Made by a program: the position numbers and the translations under genes. Shown here in pieces: positions 27,941 to 36,657 of a DNA stretch of 64,000 nucleotides; position 1 is the first letter of the stretch, and each line of letters starts with the position of its first letter. Source of the stretch: Actinomycetota bacterium (lineage in GTDB: Bacteria > Actinomycetota > Actinomycetes > Mycobacteriales > Mycobacteriaceae). The notes below the pieces were generated by a model. It did not search any database, had not been told where the DNA came from, and saw only the letters and a program-made list of their open reading frames with translations. The stretch covers positions 263,314 through 327,313 of the forward strand of contig JAFDWN010000015.1 in the NCBI GenBank assembly GCA_018268465.1, in the 5' to 3' direction.

Positions 27941-29724
27941 GCGCTGGCCACTTCGCGTCCGGTGTCGACGACGGGCGCCGCGGCGATGAGCTCGCGGGTG
28001 TAGTCCTCGCGGGGGTCGGACAGGACCTGCGCGACCGGTCCGCGCTCGCAGATGCCGCCCCGGTCGAGGACGAGGACGGTGTCGGCGATCGCGGCCACGA
28101 CACCGAGGTCGTGGGTGATGAACAGCAACGCCAGGTTCATCTCATCGCGGATCTCGGCGAGGGTGGCCAGCACCGCCGCCTGCACCGAAACGTCCAACGC
28201 CGAGGTGATCTCGTCGCACACCAGCACGCGGGGGCGCGCGGCGAGCGCGCAGGCGATGGCCACACGCTGGCGTTCTCCGCCGGACAGTTCGGCCGGGTAC
28301 CGTCGCGCCGTCCCTGCCGGCAGGCGCACCGCGTCCATGAGCCGCGTCGCCTCGGCCCTGGCCGCGCCGCGGTCCAGCCGGCGCAGCACGATCGCGGGCC
28401 GCATCACGGCGCCCAGCACCGCGCGGCGCGGGTTCAGCGCCGCCTCGGGTTGCTGGAAGATCATCTGGACGGCGCGCAGTTGTTCGCGCGAACGCCGGCC
28501 CACGCTCGCGCCGAGGGCCGCGCCGTCGAGCCGGATCTCACCGGCACTGGGCGTGTGCAGTCCCGCCACCGCCCGCGCGATGGTGGTCTTGCCGCTGCCG
28601 GACTGCCCGACGAGTGCCACGCACTCGCCCGCGCGGATGTCGAAGTCGATGTCGCGGGCCACCACCGCCGCGTCGCGTCCCGACCCGTGCCTGGCGGCGA
28701 GTCCGGTGACCGACAGCACCGGCGCTCCCGTGGGCGCGGGCCGAGATGTCCGCGTCTGCACCGGCTCCCGCGTCAAGGCACCATCGGTGTCGGTGGTGCG
28801 CAGGCAGCGCGCCTCGTGCCGCGGCCCGACCGGCACGGGGGCAGGGTCGTCGCGCAGGCAGGCGTCCTCGGCCAGCGGGCACCGTGGCGCGAACGCGCAA
28901 CCGCGCACGACGCTGCCCGTCCGCGGCGCCGACCCGGCCATGGCGCGCGGCATGCCGCCGCGGCGGTGGTCGGGAGTCGAGCGCACCAGACCGACGGTGT
29001 AGGGGTGGCGCGGGTTGGTGAGGATCTCGCCGACCGGTCCCTGCTCGACGATTCGCCCGGCGTAGAGGACCGCGACCCGGTCGGCGATCGAACTGACGAC
29101 GGCCAGATCGTGGGTGATGTACACCGCGGCCACGCCGTCTTCGGCCCGCAGCCGCGCCAACTCCTCGATGATCTGCGCCTGGGTGATGACGTCCAGGCCG
29201 GTGGTCGGCTCGTCGAGCACGACCACCGGCGGCCCGCCGGTCAGGGCCACGCCGATGCACACCCGCTGCTGCTGGCCGCCGGAGAGCTGGTGGGGGAACC
29301 GGGCGGCGAATCCCGCGTCCGCGGGCAAACCGACCTTGCGCAGGGTGGCGCGGACGGAATCGTCACGGCCGGAATGCATCTCGGCGATGACATCGCGGAC
29401 GCGCATGGACGGGTTGAGCGCCGCACCGGGGTTCTGGGGCACGTAGGAGATCAGTCGGCCCCGGATCGCGCGGCAGGCCCGCTCGTCGCGCAGGTCGACG
29501 TCGCGACCGGCGATCCGCAGCGTCCCGCCGCGGATCGACACCCCGGCCCTGGCGAAACCCAGAAGGCCCAGCGCCAGCGTCGATTTGCCGGCACCCGACT
29601 CGCCGACGACACCGAGGATCTCACCGGCGGCCACGGACAGCGACACGTCGCGCACGATGTCGCCGCCGTCGCCGGCGGCGACGAATCCGCACATGTCGAT
29701 CACGCTCGCGCGTGCCGGGTTCAC
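27937..29724 (-). CDS. Fused DppD-DppF ABC ATP-binding protein (two nucleotide-binding domains)
   Basis: 595-residue protein holding both ATPases of the importer in one chain. Domain 1: Walker A GESGAGKST, signature LSGGQQQR, Walker B VLDEPTTGLD, H-loop ITHDL, then the Cys-rich oligopeptide domain (CAFAPRC, EDAC). A linker of about 40 residues follows. Domain 2: Walker A GQSGSGKTT, signature LSGGERQR, Walker B VCDEITSALD, H-loop ITHDL. I use the GTG that overlaps the binding-protein stop (GTGA); a GTG 12 bases upstream (29736) is also possible. Such fusions guarantee a 1:1 pair of domains. Confidence 0.88.
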   Translation of the reverse strand: MNPARASVIDMCGFVAAGDGGDIVRDVSLSVAAGEILGVVGESGAGKSTLALGLLGFARAGVSIRGGTLRIAGRDVDLRDERACRAIRGRLISYVPQNPGAALNPSMRVRDVIAEMHSGRDDSVRATLRKVGLPADAGFAARFPHQLSGGQQQRVCIGVALTGGPPVVVLDEPTTGLDVITQAQIIEELARLRAEDGVAAVYITHDLAVVSSIADRVAVLYAGRIVEQGPVGEILTNPRHPYTVGLVRSTPDHRRGGMPRAMAGSAPRTGSVVRGCAFAPRCPLAEDACLRDDPAPVPVGPRHEARCLRTTDTDGALTREPVQTRTSRPAPTGAPVLSVTGLAARHGSGRDAAVVARDIDFDIRAGECVALVGQSGSGKTTIARAVAGLHTPSAGEIRLDGAALGASVGRRSREQLRAVQMIFQQPEAALNPRRAVLGAVMRPAIVLRRLDRGAARAEATRLMDAVRLPAGTARRYPAELSGGERQRVAIACALAARPRVLVCDEITSALDVSVQAAVLATLAEIRDEMNLALLFITHDLGVVAAIADTVLVLDRGGICERGPVAQVLSDPREDYTRELIAAAPVVDTGREVASA

Positions 29725-31313
29725 TGGGTCAGCCACGCGCTCTTGAAGTCGTAGTTGTTGGCAAATCCTGACGGCGTGGCCTCGATGCCCTGCACGGCGT
29801 TACGGTAGCCGTCGATGTAGGGCTGGGCCGACCAGATGATGTAACCGCCCTCGTCGAACTGCGCCTGCTGCACGTCGCGCCAGCGGTCGGCGGCGCGCAC
29901 CGGGTCCGTCTCGGCGATCGCCGCCCGCACCTGGCCGTCCGCGGCCGCGCCGCCCCAGTGGGTGACGTTGTACGGGGCATCGGTCACCAGGCCCTGCAGG
30001 TAGAACGCGGTCAGCGACGGGATCAGCGTCCAGTAGTCCTGGCTGAAGGTGTTGCGCATGTATCCCCCGGCGTCGGTGAAGAACACCGACGGATCCTGGC
30101 GGGTGATGTCCACGGTGACCCCGCCCTCGGCGGCCTGCTGTTTGAGCAGCGTCGCCGATTCCACGAAGCCGGCGGTGATGGGCGAGGTGATGAGCTCGAT
30201 CCGCAGATCCTGCTGGCCGGCGGCGCGCAGCAGCGACCGGGCCTGGTCGACGTCGCGCGAGCGGGTGAGATCGCCGGCGAAGTACTCCAGCCCGTAGCCG
30301 GGCAGGTCGTTGCCCAGTTCGCCGAAACCGGCCAGGACGTTCTGGATCATCGCGTCGCGGTCGACGAGCAGCCGCATCGCCTGTCGCACCCGGACATCGC
30401 GGGCCGGACCCTCGTCGACGCGCATGTAGAACATCTGGCACTGCGGGCCGTTGCCCACGCTGACCCGGAACTGGTTGCCGCCGGAATACTGGCGGGCCTG
30501 GGTGAACGGCAGCTGGGGAGCAACGTCGATCTGTTGGGCCAGCAACGCGTTGAGACGGGCCTCGTCGTCGCTGAACGACGAATTGATGACCAGTTCGTCG
30601 ACGTAGGGCTTGCCCTCCTGCCAGTAGTTCTTGTTGGCGCTGAACACACTTCGTGTGCCCGGCTGGAAGGACTCGTAGACGAACGGCCCGGTGCCGACGG
30701 GGGTGTCGAAGTCGGTGAACCCGTCGGGGATGACGCCGGCGGTGTAGTACGCCAGCAGCGACGGCAGTTCGGCTATGCCGCTGTGCAACGGCACCTCGAC
30801 GGTCATCGGGTCGCGGGTGCGCAGAGCCGCGAAGTCGATGAGCGGCCCGACGACCGGGTTGAAGTAGGACTCCTCGGAGGCCCAGGAGCGGATCGTGTAC
30901 AGCACGTCCTCGGCGGTCAGCGGTTTGCCGTTGTGGAACTGCACACCGTCACGGATCCGGAAGGTCCATAGCGTGGCCTCGGCGTTGTGTTCGCCGGAGG
31001 CGGCCAGGGCCGGCACCGGCTTGTTATTGCTGTCGAGCGCGTACAGCCCCTCGTAGAGCTGATAGTTGCGCGCGGTGTCGGGAAGGGTGAAACCCTTTCG
31101 TACGTCCAGTGTTTCGGTGCGCCCCGCGGTGATCATCCCGACGGTGAGCCGGCCGCCGCGACGGACTTCGCCCGGTGCGCCGGCACTGCCCGGGGAGCCG
31201 CCGTTGCCGCCGCACGCGGCCAGCAGGGGAATCCCCAGCAGTGCCGCACCGCCCCATCGGAGAAGCTCGCGCCGATCGACACCCTGCCGGACTGGATACA
31301 CACCCTCGGTCAT
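29721..31313 (-). CDS. SBP family 5 substrate-binding lipoprotein, Tat-type signal
   Basis: 530-residue extracytoplasmic solute-binding protein of the DppA class. The signal reads DRRELLRWGG (twin-Arg followed by E-L-L, close to the Tat consensus) and ends in a lipobox LAAC with Cys34, so it is probably a Tat-exported lipoprotein. Landmarks: FRIRDGVQFHNGKPLTAEDV, GTGPFVYESFQPG. It starts in an ATGA overlap with the dimethylformamidase-like gene. Ligand is unknown but should be the substrate or a relative of the substrate of the co-encoded amide hydrolases. Confidence 0.9.
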   Translation of the reverse strand: MTEGVYPVRQGVDRRELLRWGGAALLGIPLLAACGGNGGSPGSAGAPGEVRRGGRLTVGMITAGRTETLDVRKGFTLPDTARNYQLYEGLYALDSNNKPVPALAASGEHNAEATLWTFRIRDGVQFHNGKPLTAEDVLYTIRSWASEESYFNPVVGPLIDFAALRTRDPMTVEVPLHSGIAELPSLLAYYTAGVIPDGFTDFDTPVGTGPFVYESFQPGTRSVFSANKNYWQEGKPYVDELVINSSFSDDEARLNALLAQQIDVAPQLPFTQARQYSGGNQFRVSVGNGPQCQMFYMRVDEGPARDVRVRQAMRLLVDRDAMIQNVLAGFGELGNDLPGYGLEYFAGDLTRSRDVDQARSLLRAAGQQDLRIELITSPITAGFVESATLLKQQAAEGGVTVDITRQDPSVFFTDAGGYMRNTFSQDYWTLIPSLTAFYLQGLVTDAPYNVTHWGGAAADGQVRAAIAETDPVRAADRWRDVQQAQFDEGGYIIWSAQPYIDGYRNAVQGIEATPSGFANNYDFKSAWLTQ

Positions 31314-33517
31314 GTCGTTCCGTCCTGTCGGTCGCGGCCGTCCTCGAGCCGCGGGAGTTGGGGTATCGCAGCGCGCAGGAATCGGCGCAATGCGTTGGTG
31401 GTCATCCGAGCGACCGGGTTGCGGAAGTCGTCGACGGGCATGGCGGTGGCCCAGCACATCGACGGCGCCGCGAACACGCCTCCCCCACAGGGGTTCTCGT
31501 AGATCGCGATCTCGCTGCTCGGCGCCCGGCGGCCACCCGCCAGGCCGTCGTGGTGGCTGTGGCCCCCGGAGACGGCCACGACAGCGGTCACCGGAGGGGT
31601 GCCGTACCGCGGGTCGGTGCGGTCGTACTCGTCACCGGCCGCGCCGCCGAGCGCCAGACCGTCAGTGCCGATCGGCCCGTCTCCGACACCGTCGTAGAGC
31701 GCGTCGGCGATATCCCCGGGCAGGTCGGGCGCCCGGTGGTACGGGACCGCATGGCGCCAGCCCTCCGCGGCGAACGTGGTGGCCAGGATGGACGCGGCGT
31801 CACGCCCGCGGCCCCGCCAGGTGCCGCCCTGCTCGCCGGTGGTGCTCAGTCTCAGTTCGGCGCCGTCGACACCCCAGCGGGGTTCGGTGTGCGTCAGATC
31901 CTCCTTGCGCACCTCGATGACATACGGCCGCTCCGGATGGACGCCGACAACCCACCACATCTGGTTCCCGCCGATGTTGAGGACCCGTCCGCCCCCGGCG
32001 ACGTAGCGCTCCAGCGCGGTGCGCATGGGTGCGCTCCAGTACTCGTGGTGGCTGCCGAGGACGACGACCCGGTACCCGGCCAGCAGCCCGGCACCGCGGT
32101 GGTGCAGGTCGTCGTCGGTGAGGACGTCGTGGGGGACGCCGAGGCGGCGCAGCCAGGCCACCCGGTACATGTCGGCCACGAAGTGGCGCGGCGCGCCGGT
32201 CCAGTACTGGCGCTGGCGGGGGCGCAGGTTGAGGATCGGCCGGCGCGCCGAGGAGTAGCAGACGGGTCCGCTGCCGTCGTCATGGAGGTCGTAAAGCGAT
32301 TTACCAAACTCGGGATGGGCGGCGATCAGCGCGTCGTGCGGCTGCAGCGCGGGTTCTGCCCCGGTGTCGTCGCGCCAGTCCACCAGCGGTGAGGCCCAGT
32401 ACCGTTCGTTGGCGTACGCGAGGTAGGTGAACGTCGGGAACACCACCGCCACGTCGGCCGTCGCAGCCGCCGGGGTGACGAACAGCGGTACCTCCTCGCG
32501 TTCGCCCTCGTCATCGGTGAGCTCGCAGGCATAGACCCCGCTGGGCAGGTCGCCGGGAATGGCGAGTTCGAAATCGGCCGACCAGCCCGCGTCCTCGATA
32601 TCGTCGGCGTGGAAGCCGATCGCGTCATAGGTGTCGGCCGCCAGCAGCCGATTCGGCTCCCCGCCGTCCCATCGCGGCCCGGTGAGGCCGCGGGCGGGCA
32701 TGTTGAGCAGCGTCGCATGCGCAGCGTGGGGGCCGCGATCGACGACCGTCACGGACTCGGGCGCCGCGGCGAAATCCCATGCCGCGATCACCGGCGCGGA
32801 GTGCTCCCGATAGCCGACCGGATCTCCGATGCCGTTGCCTGCGAACAGCATCGGCGCCGCGATACGCCCGTCGAACTGCTCGGTCCAAGATCGCTGGACC
32901 GTCAGCGAGCCGGCCATGCCGAGGGGGAGGGAGCGCTGGGGCTCCATGCCGGCCGGCTCGCTGACGGTGGACTGGAGGGTCGGAGGTGCCGGATCCCACG
33001 GCGCGGGCGCCCCCCGGTATGAGACCACGGTACGGCCGCTGCGGGCGTCGTGCGCAGCGACGCACGCCCACCACCGGTCCGGGGTGACAGGATCGTCCGC
33101 GACGACGCTGACCACGCCCGCGCCGTCGCCGAGCCAGAACTCCAGGCGTCCGTCCGGATGCAACCGCACGCCGTAGCCCGCGCGCTCGGCGCGACAACCG
33201 GCACCGATCAGGGTGGCCACACTCCTCGGCGCCCGGCTGAAGCGCACCCACAGCGCGACGCTGAAGGCGGCGGGCAGCGGCGGCGGGCGCTCGACGACGG
33301 CACGCGAACCACACGCGGTGGTCTGCTCCCGGCCGGGCCAGCGGCCCGCGCCGACACCGTCGACGGCGTCGACCTCCTCGGGCAGGCCGGCGGCACCGCC
33401 GTCGGCGAGCCAGTGCCTGGTCAGCCGCGACCGGTACCACGGACGGTCGGTGCTCACCCGCACCGGCACCTGCTGCCCGGGCGACACCGACAACCTGTCC
33501 AAGTACGCGATCAACAC
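31310..33517 (-). CDS. N,N-dimethylformamidase large-subunit-like mononuclear iron amidohydrolase
   Basis: 735-residue homologue of the large subunit of N,N-dimethylformamidase (DMFase), which splits DMF into dimethylamine and formate. The characterised Paracoccus enzyme, from memory, binds iron through Tyr399, Tyr440 and Glu521, with His519 and Asn547 nearby. Here Tyr368 (LAYAN), Tyr409 (LYDLH), His490/Glu492 (SHHEYW) and Asn518 (GGNQMWW) have matching spacings: 41 residues between the Tyr pair, 26 from Glu to Asn, and one 2-residue offset between the two groups. A LamG-like insert lies at about 80-230. GTG start, GGAG upstream; first gene of the operon. No DMFase small-subunit gene is next to it, so the partner is missing or not needed. 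Confidence 0.85.
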   Translation of the reverse strand: MLIAYLDRLSVSPGQQVPVRVSTDRPWYRSRLTRHWLADGGAAGLPEEVDAVDGVGAGRWPGREQTTACGSRAVVERPPPLPAAFSVALWVRFSRAPRSVATLIGAGCRAERAGYGVRLHPDGRLEFWLGDGAGVVSVVADDPVTPDRWWACVAAHDARSGRTVVSYRGAPAPWDPAPPTLQSTVSEPAGMEPQRSLPLGMAGSLTVQRSWTEQFDGRIAAPMLFAGNGIGDPVGYREHSAPVIAAWDFAAAPESVTVVDRGPHAAHATLLNMPARGLTGPRWDGGEPNRLLAADTYDAIGFHADDIEDAGWSADFELAIPGDLPSGVYACELTDDEGEREEVPLFVTPAAATADVAVVFPTFTYLAYANERYWASPLVDWRDDTGAEPALQPHDALIAAHPEFGKSLYDLHDDGSGPVCYSSARRPILNLRPRQRQYWTGAPRHFVADMYRVAWLRRLGVPHDVLTDDDLHHRGAGLLAGYRVVVLGSHHEYWSAPMRTALERYVAGGGRVLNIGGNQMWWVVGVHPERPYVIEVRKEDLTHTEPRWGVDGAELRLSTTGEQGGTWRGRGRDAASILATTFAAEGWRHAVPYHRAPDLPGDIADALYDGVGDGPIGTDGLALGGAAGDEYDRTDPRYGTPPVTAVVAVSGGHSHHDGLAGGRRAPSSEIAIYENPCGGGVFAAPSMCWATAMPVDDFRNPVARMTTNALRRFLRAAIPQLPRLEDGRDRQDGTT

Positions 33518-33662
33518 ACCTGCTCCGTAGGGTGGTAAAGGGCTTCACCTAAGCTCTCACCGGCATGTCACGCTGTCAACCGCAGACGGACAACCCGTTG
33601 CCTGCCGGTCGGCGCGGGCCGTCGTGCACGTCGAGGCACGCCGCCCAGGACGGAGGTTTGTC
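33518..33662. promoter_or_regulatory. Divergent promoter region of the amide operon and the C45 hydrolase gene
   Basis: A TTGACA hexamer on the minus strand (33579-33574) is a possible -35 for the amide operon. GGTAAAGGGCTTCACC (33534-33549) is an imperfect dyad (12 of 16 positions symmetric) just before the operon's first start codon, a sensible place for the operon's LacI regulator. Neither is proven. The plus-strand gene has GGAGG at 33652-33656. Confidence 0.35.
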
Positions 33663-34805
33663 GTGGACACCACAGCCGGTCACCCACTGCCGGTCGTCGC
33701 CGTCGCGGGCGCCGCCCGCGACCGCGGCACCCAGTACGGTGCGCAGGCCCGCGCGGCGGTACGCCGGACCCGGGACGCGTACGAGGCGGTCTTCGCCCAC
33801 TACGCGCTGTGGGACTGGGAGCGGGTGCGTGACGAGTCGATGGCTTTCGTCGACCCGATCACCGCATTCCATCCCGCGTCGGTCGAGGAGATGCACGGCA
33901 TCGCCGACGGCAGCGGGCTGACGTTCCCCGATGTGCTGGCCATGAACCTGCGTACGGAGATTTTGTTCGCCGCCAAGGTCCGCACCGCCGGAGCGACCAT
34001 CCCGCCCGTGCTGGAGTGCACGTCGTTCTCGGGTCTGGACGCCCGGGGCAGACGCCTGATCGGACAGAACTGGGACTGGCTGACCTTCGCCGCGGACACC
34101 GTCGTCATCCTGGAGTCCACCCCCGACACCGGACCGCGGTGGATGACCGTGGTCGAGGCTGGACTGCTGGCCAAGTTCGGGATGAACTCCTGCGGGCTGG
34201 CGTTCACGACCAACGCGCTGGCCTCGTCGGCAGATACCGGCGCGCCGGGTGTCCCCTACCACGTGATGCTGCGCGCACTGCTGGACTGCCGCACCCCGAC
34301 CGACGCCGCCACGCTGCTGCAGTCGGCGCACCGCTCGTCGTCGGCGAACTACATGTTCGCCAGCGGCGACGGCCTGGCGGTGGATGCCGAGACCAGCCCG
34401 GGCGGGTTCGAACGGATCACCTGGGAGCTGCCCGACGACACCGGGATCCTGTTGCACGCCAACCATTTCTCGGTGAGTCCGGCCCGCGACGGCGGCCTGG
34501 CCGACGTCGGCATCAAGCTGATGGCCGACTCACTGTTCCGGTTGCAGCGCATCCGTCACCTGACCCGGTCCACACCGGCCGCCGGCGTCGAGGACTGGAA
34601 GCGCATCATGGGCGACCATGCCGGCCATCCGTCGGGCCTGTGCTGCCATCCCGACCCGCATGCGGACGCGGCCGACCGCTGGCTGACGGCCAGCGGCGTG
34701 GTGTTCGAGCCCGCCGCACTGCGGGCCCACGTGTGTGCGGGCAATCCGTGCGAGGCCCGGTGGACGGTGCGCGACTACGCGCAGGAGTGGGCAGGCGCGA
34801 GCTAG
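33663..34805 (+). CDS. C45-family Ntn hydrolase (acyl-CoA:6-APA acyltransferase / carcinine hydrolase-like)
   Basis: 380-residue protein of the AAT/peptidase C45 family, made as a precursor that cuts itself to expose an N-terminal Cys nucleophile. The predicted nucleophile is Cys119 in VLECTSFSG (usually GCTS), followed by GQNWDW, typical of the family. Relatives hydrolyse amide bonds of acyl-amines such as beta-alanyl-amines or swap acyl groups on penicillin nuclei. The GTG at 33663 is chosen because GGAGG lies 6 bases upstream; a GTG 39 bases earlier lacks one. Divergent from the amide operon with only 145 bp between, so co-control is likely. It overlaps the HxlR stop by 4 bases tail to tail. 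Confidence 0.85.
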   Translation: MDTTAGHPLPVVAVAGAARDRGTQYGAQARAAVRRTRDAYEAVFAHYALWDWERVRDESMAFVDPITAFHPASVEEMHGIADGSGLTFPDVLAMNLRTEILFAAKVRTAGATIPPVLECTSFSGLDARGRRLIGQNWDWLTFAADTVVILESTPDTGPRWMTVVEAGLLAKFGMNSCGLAFTTNALASSADTGAPGVPYHVMLRALLDCRTPTDAATLLQSAHRSSSANYMFASGDGLAVDAETSPGGFERITWELPDDTGILLHANHFSVSPARDGGLADVGIKLMADSLFRLQRIRHLTRSTPAAGVEDWKRIMGDHAGHPSGLCCHPDPHADAADRWLTASGVVFEPAALRAHVCAGNPCEARWTVRDYAQEWAGAS

Positions 34806-35311
34806 GAGTGGTCGGCGTCCTGGGTGTGCCCCGCCTCGAGGGATTGACCCGCGGCCATCCGCACGCCCAGTTCGTCGGCGGGCACGTCGTGCCCTTCGGC
34901 ACAACGGATATGCACGGTGGCCTCGGCCCCGCAGCCCAGGTGTGTGAGCCGCAGCCTGCTGTCGCCGAGGTGTTTGCGGCCCCACTCGAACATCGACCAC
35001 ACCACCGGCATGAAGTCGATCCCGGCCTGGGTCAGCACATACTCGTCACGGCTGCGCTGACCAGGCTCCCGGTAGGGGCGGCGCTGAAGCAGCCCGGCCT
35101 CGACCAGGTCGGCCAGCCGCGCGGATGTCGCCGCCTTGGTGATACCGACGCGGCGCACGAAGTCGTCGAATCTGGTGGTGCCGTAGTAGGCCTCACGCAT
35201 GACGAGCATCGTCGATTTCGAGCCCAGCGCGCCCATCGTCTTCTCGATCGGGCACCGGCCCACGGCCGACCAGGACTCACGATCACTGAGCGCGCCTTGG
35301 AGCACTGCCAC
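34802..35311 (-). CDS. HxlR-family transcriptional regulator
   Basis: 169-residue MarR-like winged-helix regulator of the HxlR type. The DNA-binding part covers about residues 15-105: CPIEKTMGALGSKSTMLVMREAYYGTTRFDDF, then GITKAATSARLADLVEAGLLQRRPY. The C-terminal 60 residues have two Cys residues in LGCGAEATVHIRCAEG, which could bind metal or sense redox state. GTG start. It is divergent from the thiolase gene with a 94-bp gap holding repeated CTGAGTT motifs, so it probably controls itself and the thiolase. Confidence 0.88.
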   Translation of the reverse strand: MAVLQGALSDRESWSAVGRCPIEKTMGALGSKSTMLVMREAYYGTTRFDDFVRRVGITKAATSARLADLVEAGLLQRRPYREPGQRSRDEYVLTQAGIDFMPVVWSMFEWGRKHLGDSRLRLTHLGCGAEATVHIRCAEGHDVPADELGVRMAAGQSLEAGHTQDADHS

Positions 35312-35327
35312 GGAATTCCCCTCACCC

Positions 35328-35392
35328 CTGAGTTGTTTTAACTATACCCAGATATGGGTCTGGGTGTGAACGAAAGTACTCAGTGCTGAGTT
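35328..35392. promoter_or_regulatory. Candidate HxlR operators between the HxlR and thiolase genes
   Basis: ACTCAGTGCTGAGT (35378-35391) is a perfect 6-bp inverted repeat with a 2-base spacer, 14 bases before the thiolase start. The half-site CTGAGTT occurs there and again at 35328-35334 near the HxlR start. ACCCAGATATGGGT (35346-35359) is a second dyad. TATAGT on the minus strand (35346-35341) is a plausible -10 for the HxlR gene. Confidence 0.5.
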
Positions 35393-35405
35393 ACAGGAGG
35401 TAGAG

Positions 35406-36599
35406 ATGGTCCTGGACGTCGGATACTCCGATCGCGACGCGGTCATCGTCGATGCGGTGCGCACGCCGATCGGCAAGGGCAAACCCGGCGGGGCGCTGCA
35501 CGGCATCCTGCCCGCCGACTTACTCGCCCACAGCCTGCGCGAACTGGTCGCGCGCACGGGCGTGGACCCCGCCGAGATCGACGACGTCATCGCCGGCGCC
35601 GTCACCCAGGTCGGCGACCAGTCGGTGAACATCGCCCGCAACGCACTGCTCGGCGCCGGCTTCCCCGAGACGGTGCCCGGCACCACCGTGGACCGCCAAT
35701 GCGGCAGCAGCCAGCAGGCCATCCACTTCGCCGCCCAAGGGGTGATCGCCGGCGCGTACGACGTCGTGGTGGCCGCCGGTGTGGAATCGATGTCGCGGGT
35801 GCCGATGGGCTCCAACGTGCTGCCCGGCAGCAACCCGTTCGGCGAGTCGATGGCCGGGAGGTATCCGGAAGGGCTTGTGCCGCAGGGCATCAGCGCCGAA
35901 CTAATCGCGGCGAAGTGGGGTCTGTCCCGAGCACAGCTCGACGAGTTCGCCGCCGGCAGCCACGAGAAGGCCGCCGCGGCCACCAAGGAGGGCCGATTCG
36001 ACAACGAACTCGTCCCCATCGCCGGACTGAGCACCGACGAGATCATCCGGCCCGGCACCACCGTGGACACCCTGGCGGGGTTGCGTCCCGCGTTCTACAA
36101 CGACGGCTACGGTGCCCGCTTCCCCCAGATCGGCTGGCACGTCACGCCCGGCAACTCCTCGCCGTTGTCCGACGGCAGCGCGGCCGTACTCATCACCAGC
36201 GGCGCGGCGGCGCAGCGGCTCGGGTTGCGCCCGCTGGCGCGCGTGCACACCATGTCGGTGGTTGGCTCCGATCCGCTGTACATGCTGACCGGCATCATCC
36301 CCGCCACCGAGAAGGTGCTGCGCCGTGCCGGTTTGACGCTGGCCGACATCGACCTGTTCGAGGTCAACGAGGCGTTCGCGTCGGTGGTGCTGGCGTGGGC
36401 CGCCGAGACGGGGGCCGATCTGTCCAGGACGAACGTCAACGGTGGCGCGATCGCCATCGGACACCCGTTGGGCGCCAGCGGCGCCCGCATCATGACGACA
36501 CTGGTCAACGCGCTGGAGCAACGCGGCGGCCGCTACGGCCTGCAGACCATGTGTGAGGGCGGCGGCATGGCCAACGCCACTCTCATCGAGCGTCTGTAG
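35406..36599 (+). CDS. Thiolase (acetyl-CoA C-acyltransferase)
   Basis: 397-residue thiolase. Nucleophile Cys99 is in TVDRQCGSSQQA, the catalytic His in GHPLGASGAR and the second Cys in CEGGGMANA. Such enzymes cleave 3-ketoacyl-CoA with CoA in beta-oxidation, or run in reverse. A strong AGGAGGT precedes the ATG. Next to the monooxygenase and hydrolase genes it would take the last step of feeding an oxidised ketone product into acetyl-CoA. It is probably regulated by the divergent HxlR protein. Confidence 0.93.
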   Translation: MVLDVGYSDRDAVIVDAVRTPIGKGKPGGALHGILPADLLAHSLRELVARTGVDPAEIDDVIAGAVTQVGDQSVNIARNALLGAGFPETVPGTTVDRQCGSSQQAIHFAAQGVIAGAYDVVVAAGVESMSRVPMGSNVLPGSNPFGESMAGRYPEGLVPQGISAELIAAKWGLSRAQLDEFAAGSHEKAAAATKEGRFDNELVPIAGLSTDEIIRPGTTVDTLAGLRPAFYNDGYGARFPQIGWHVTPGNSSPLSDGSAAVLITSGAAAQRLGLRPLARVHTMSVVGSDPLYMLTGIIPATEKVLRRAGLTLADIDLFEVNEAFASVVLAWAAETGADLSRTNVNGGAIAIGHPLGASGARIMTTLVNALEQRGGRYGLQTMCEGGGMANATLIERL

Positions 36600-36601
36600 T
36601 C

Positions 36602-36657
36602 AGCGATTCCGGTGCGCTTGCCTACCGATCCGCGCAGGCAAGCGCACCGGCGTCGCT
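36602..36657. terminator. Strong bidirectional stem-loop terminator
   Basis: GGTGCGCTTGCCT (36611-36623) and AGGCAAGCGCACC (36636-36648) pair perfectly over 13 bp with a 12-base loop; AGCGA/TCGCT (36602-36606, 36653-36657) extend the stem after an internal loop. It fills the whole gap between the convergent thiolase and monooxygenase genes. Confidence 0.8.
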
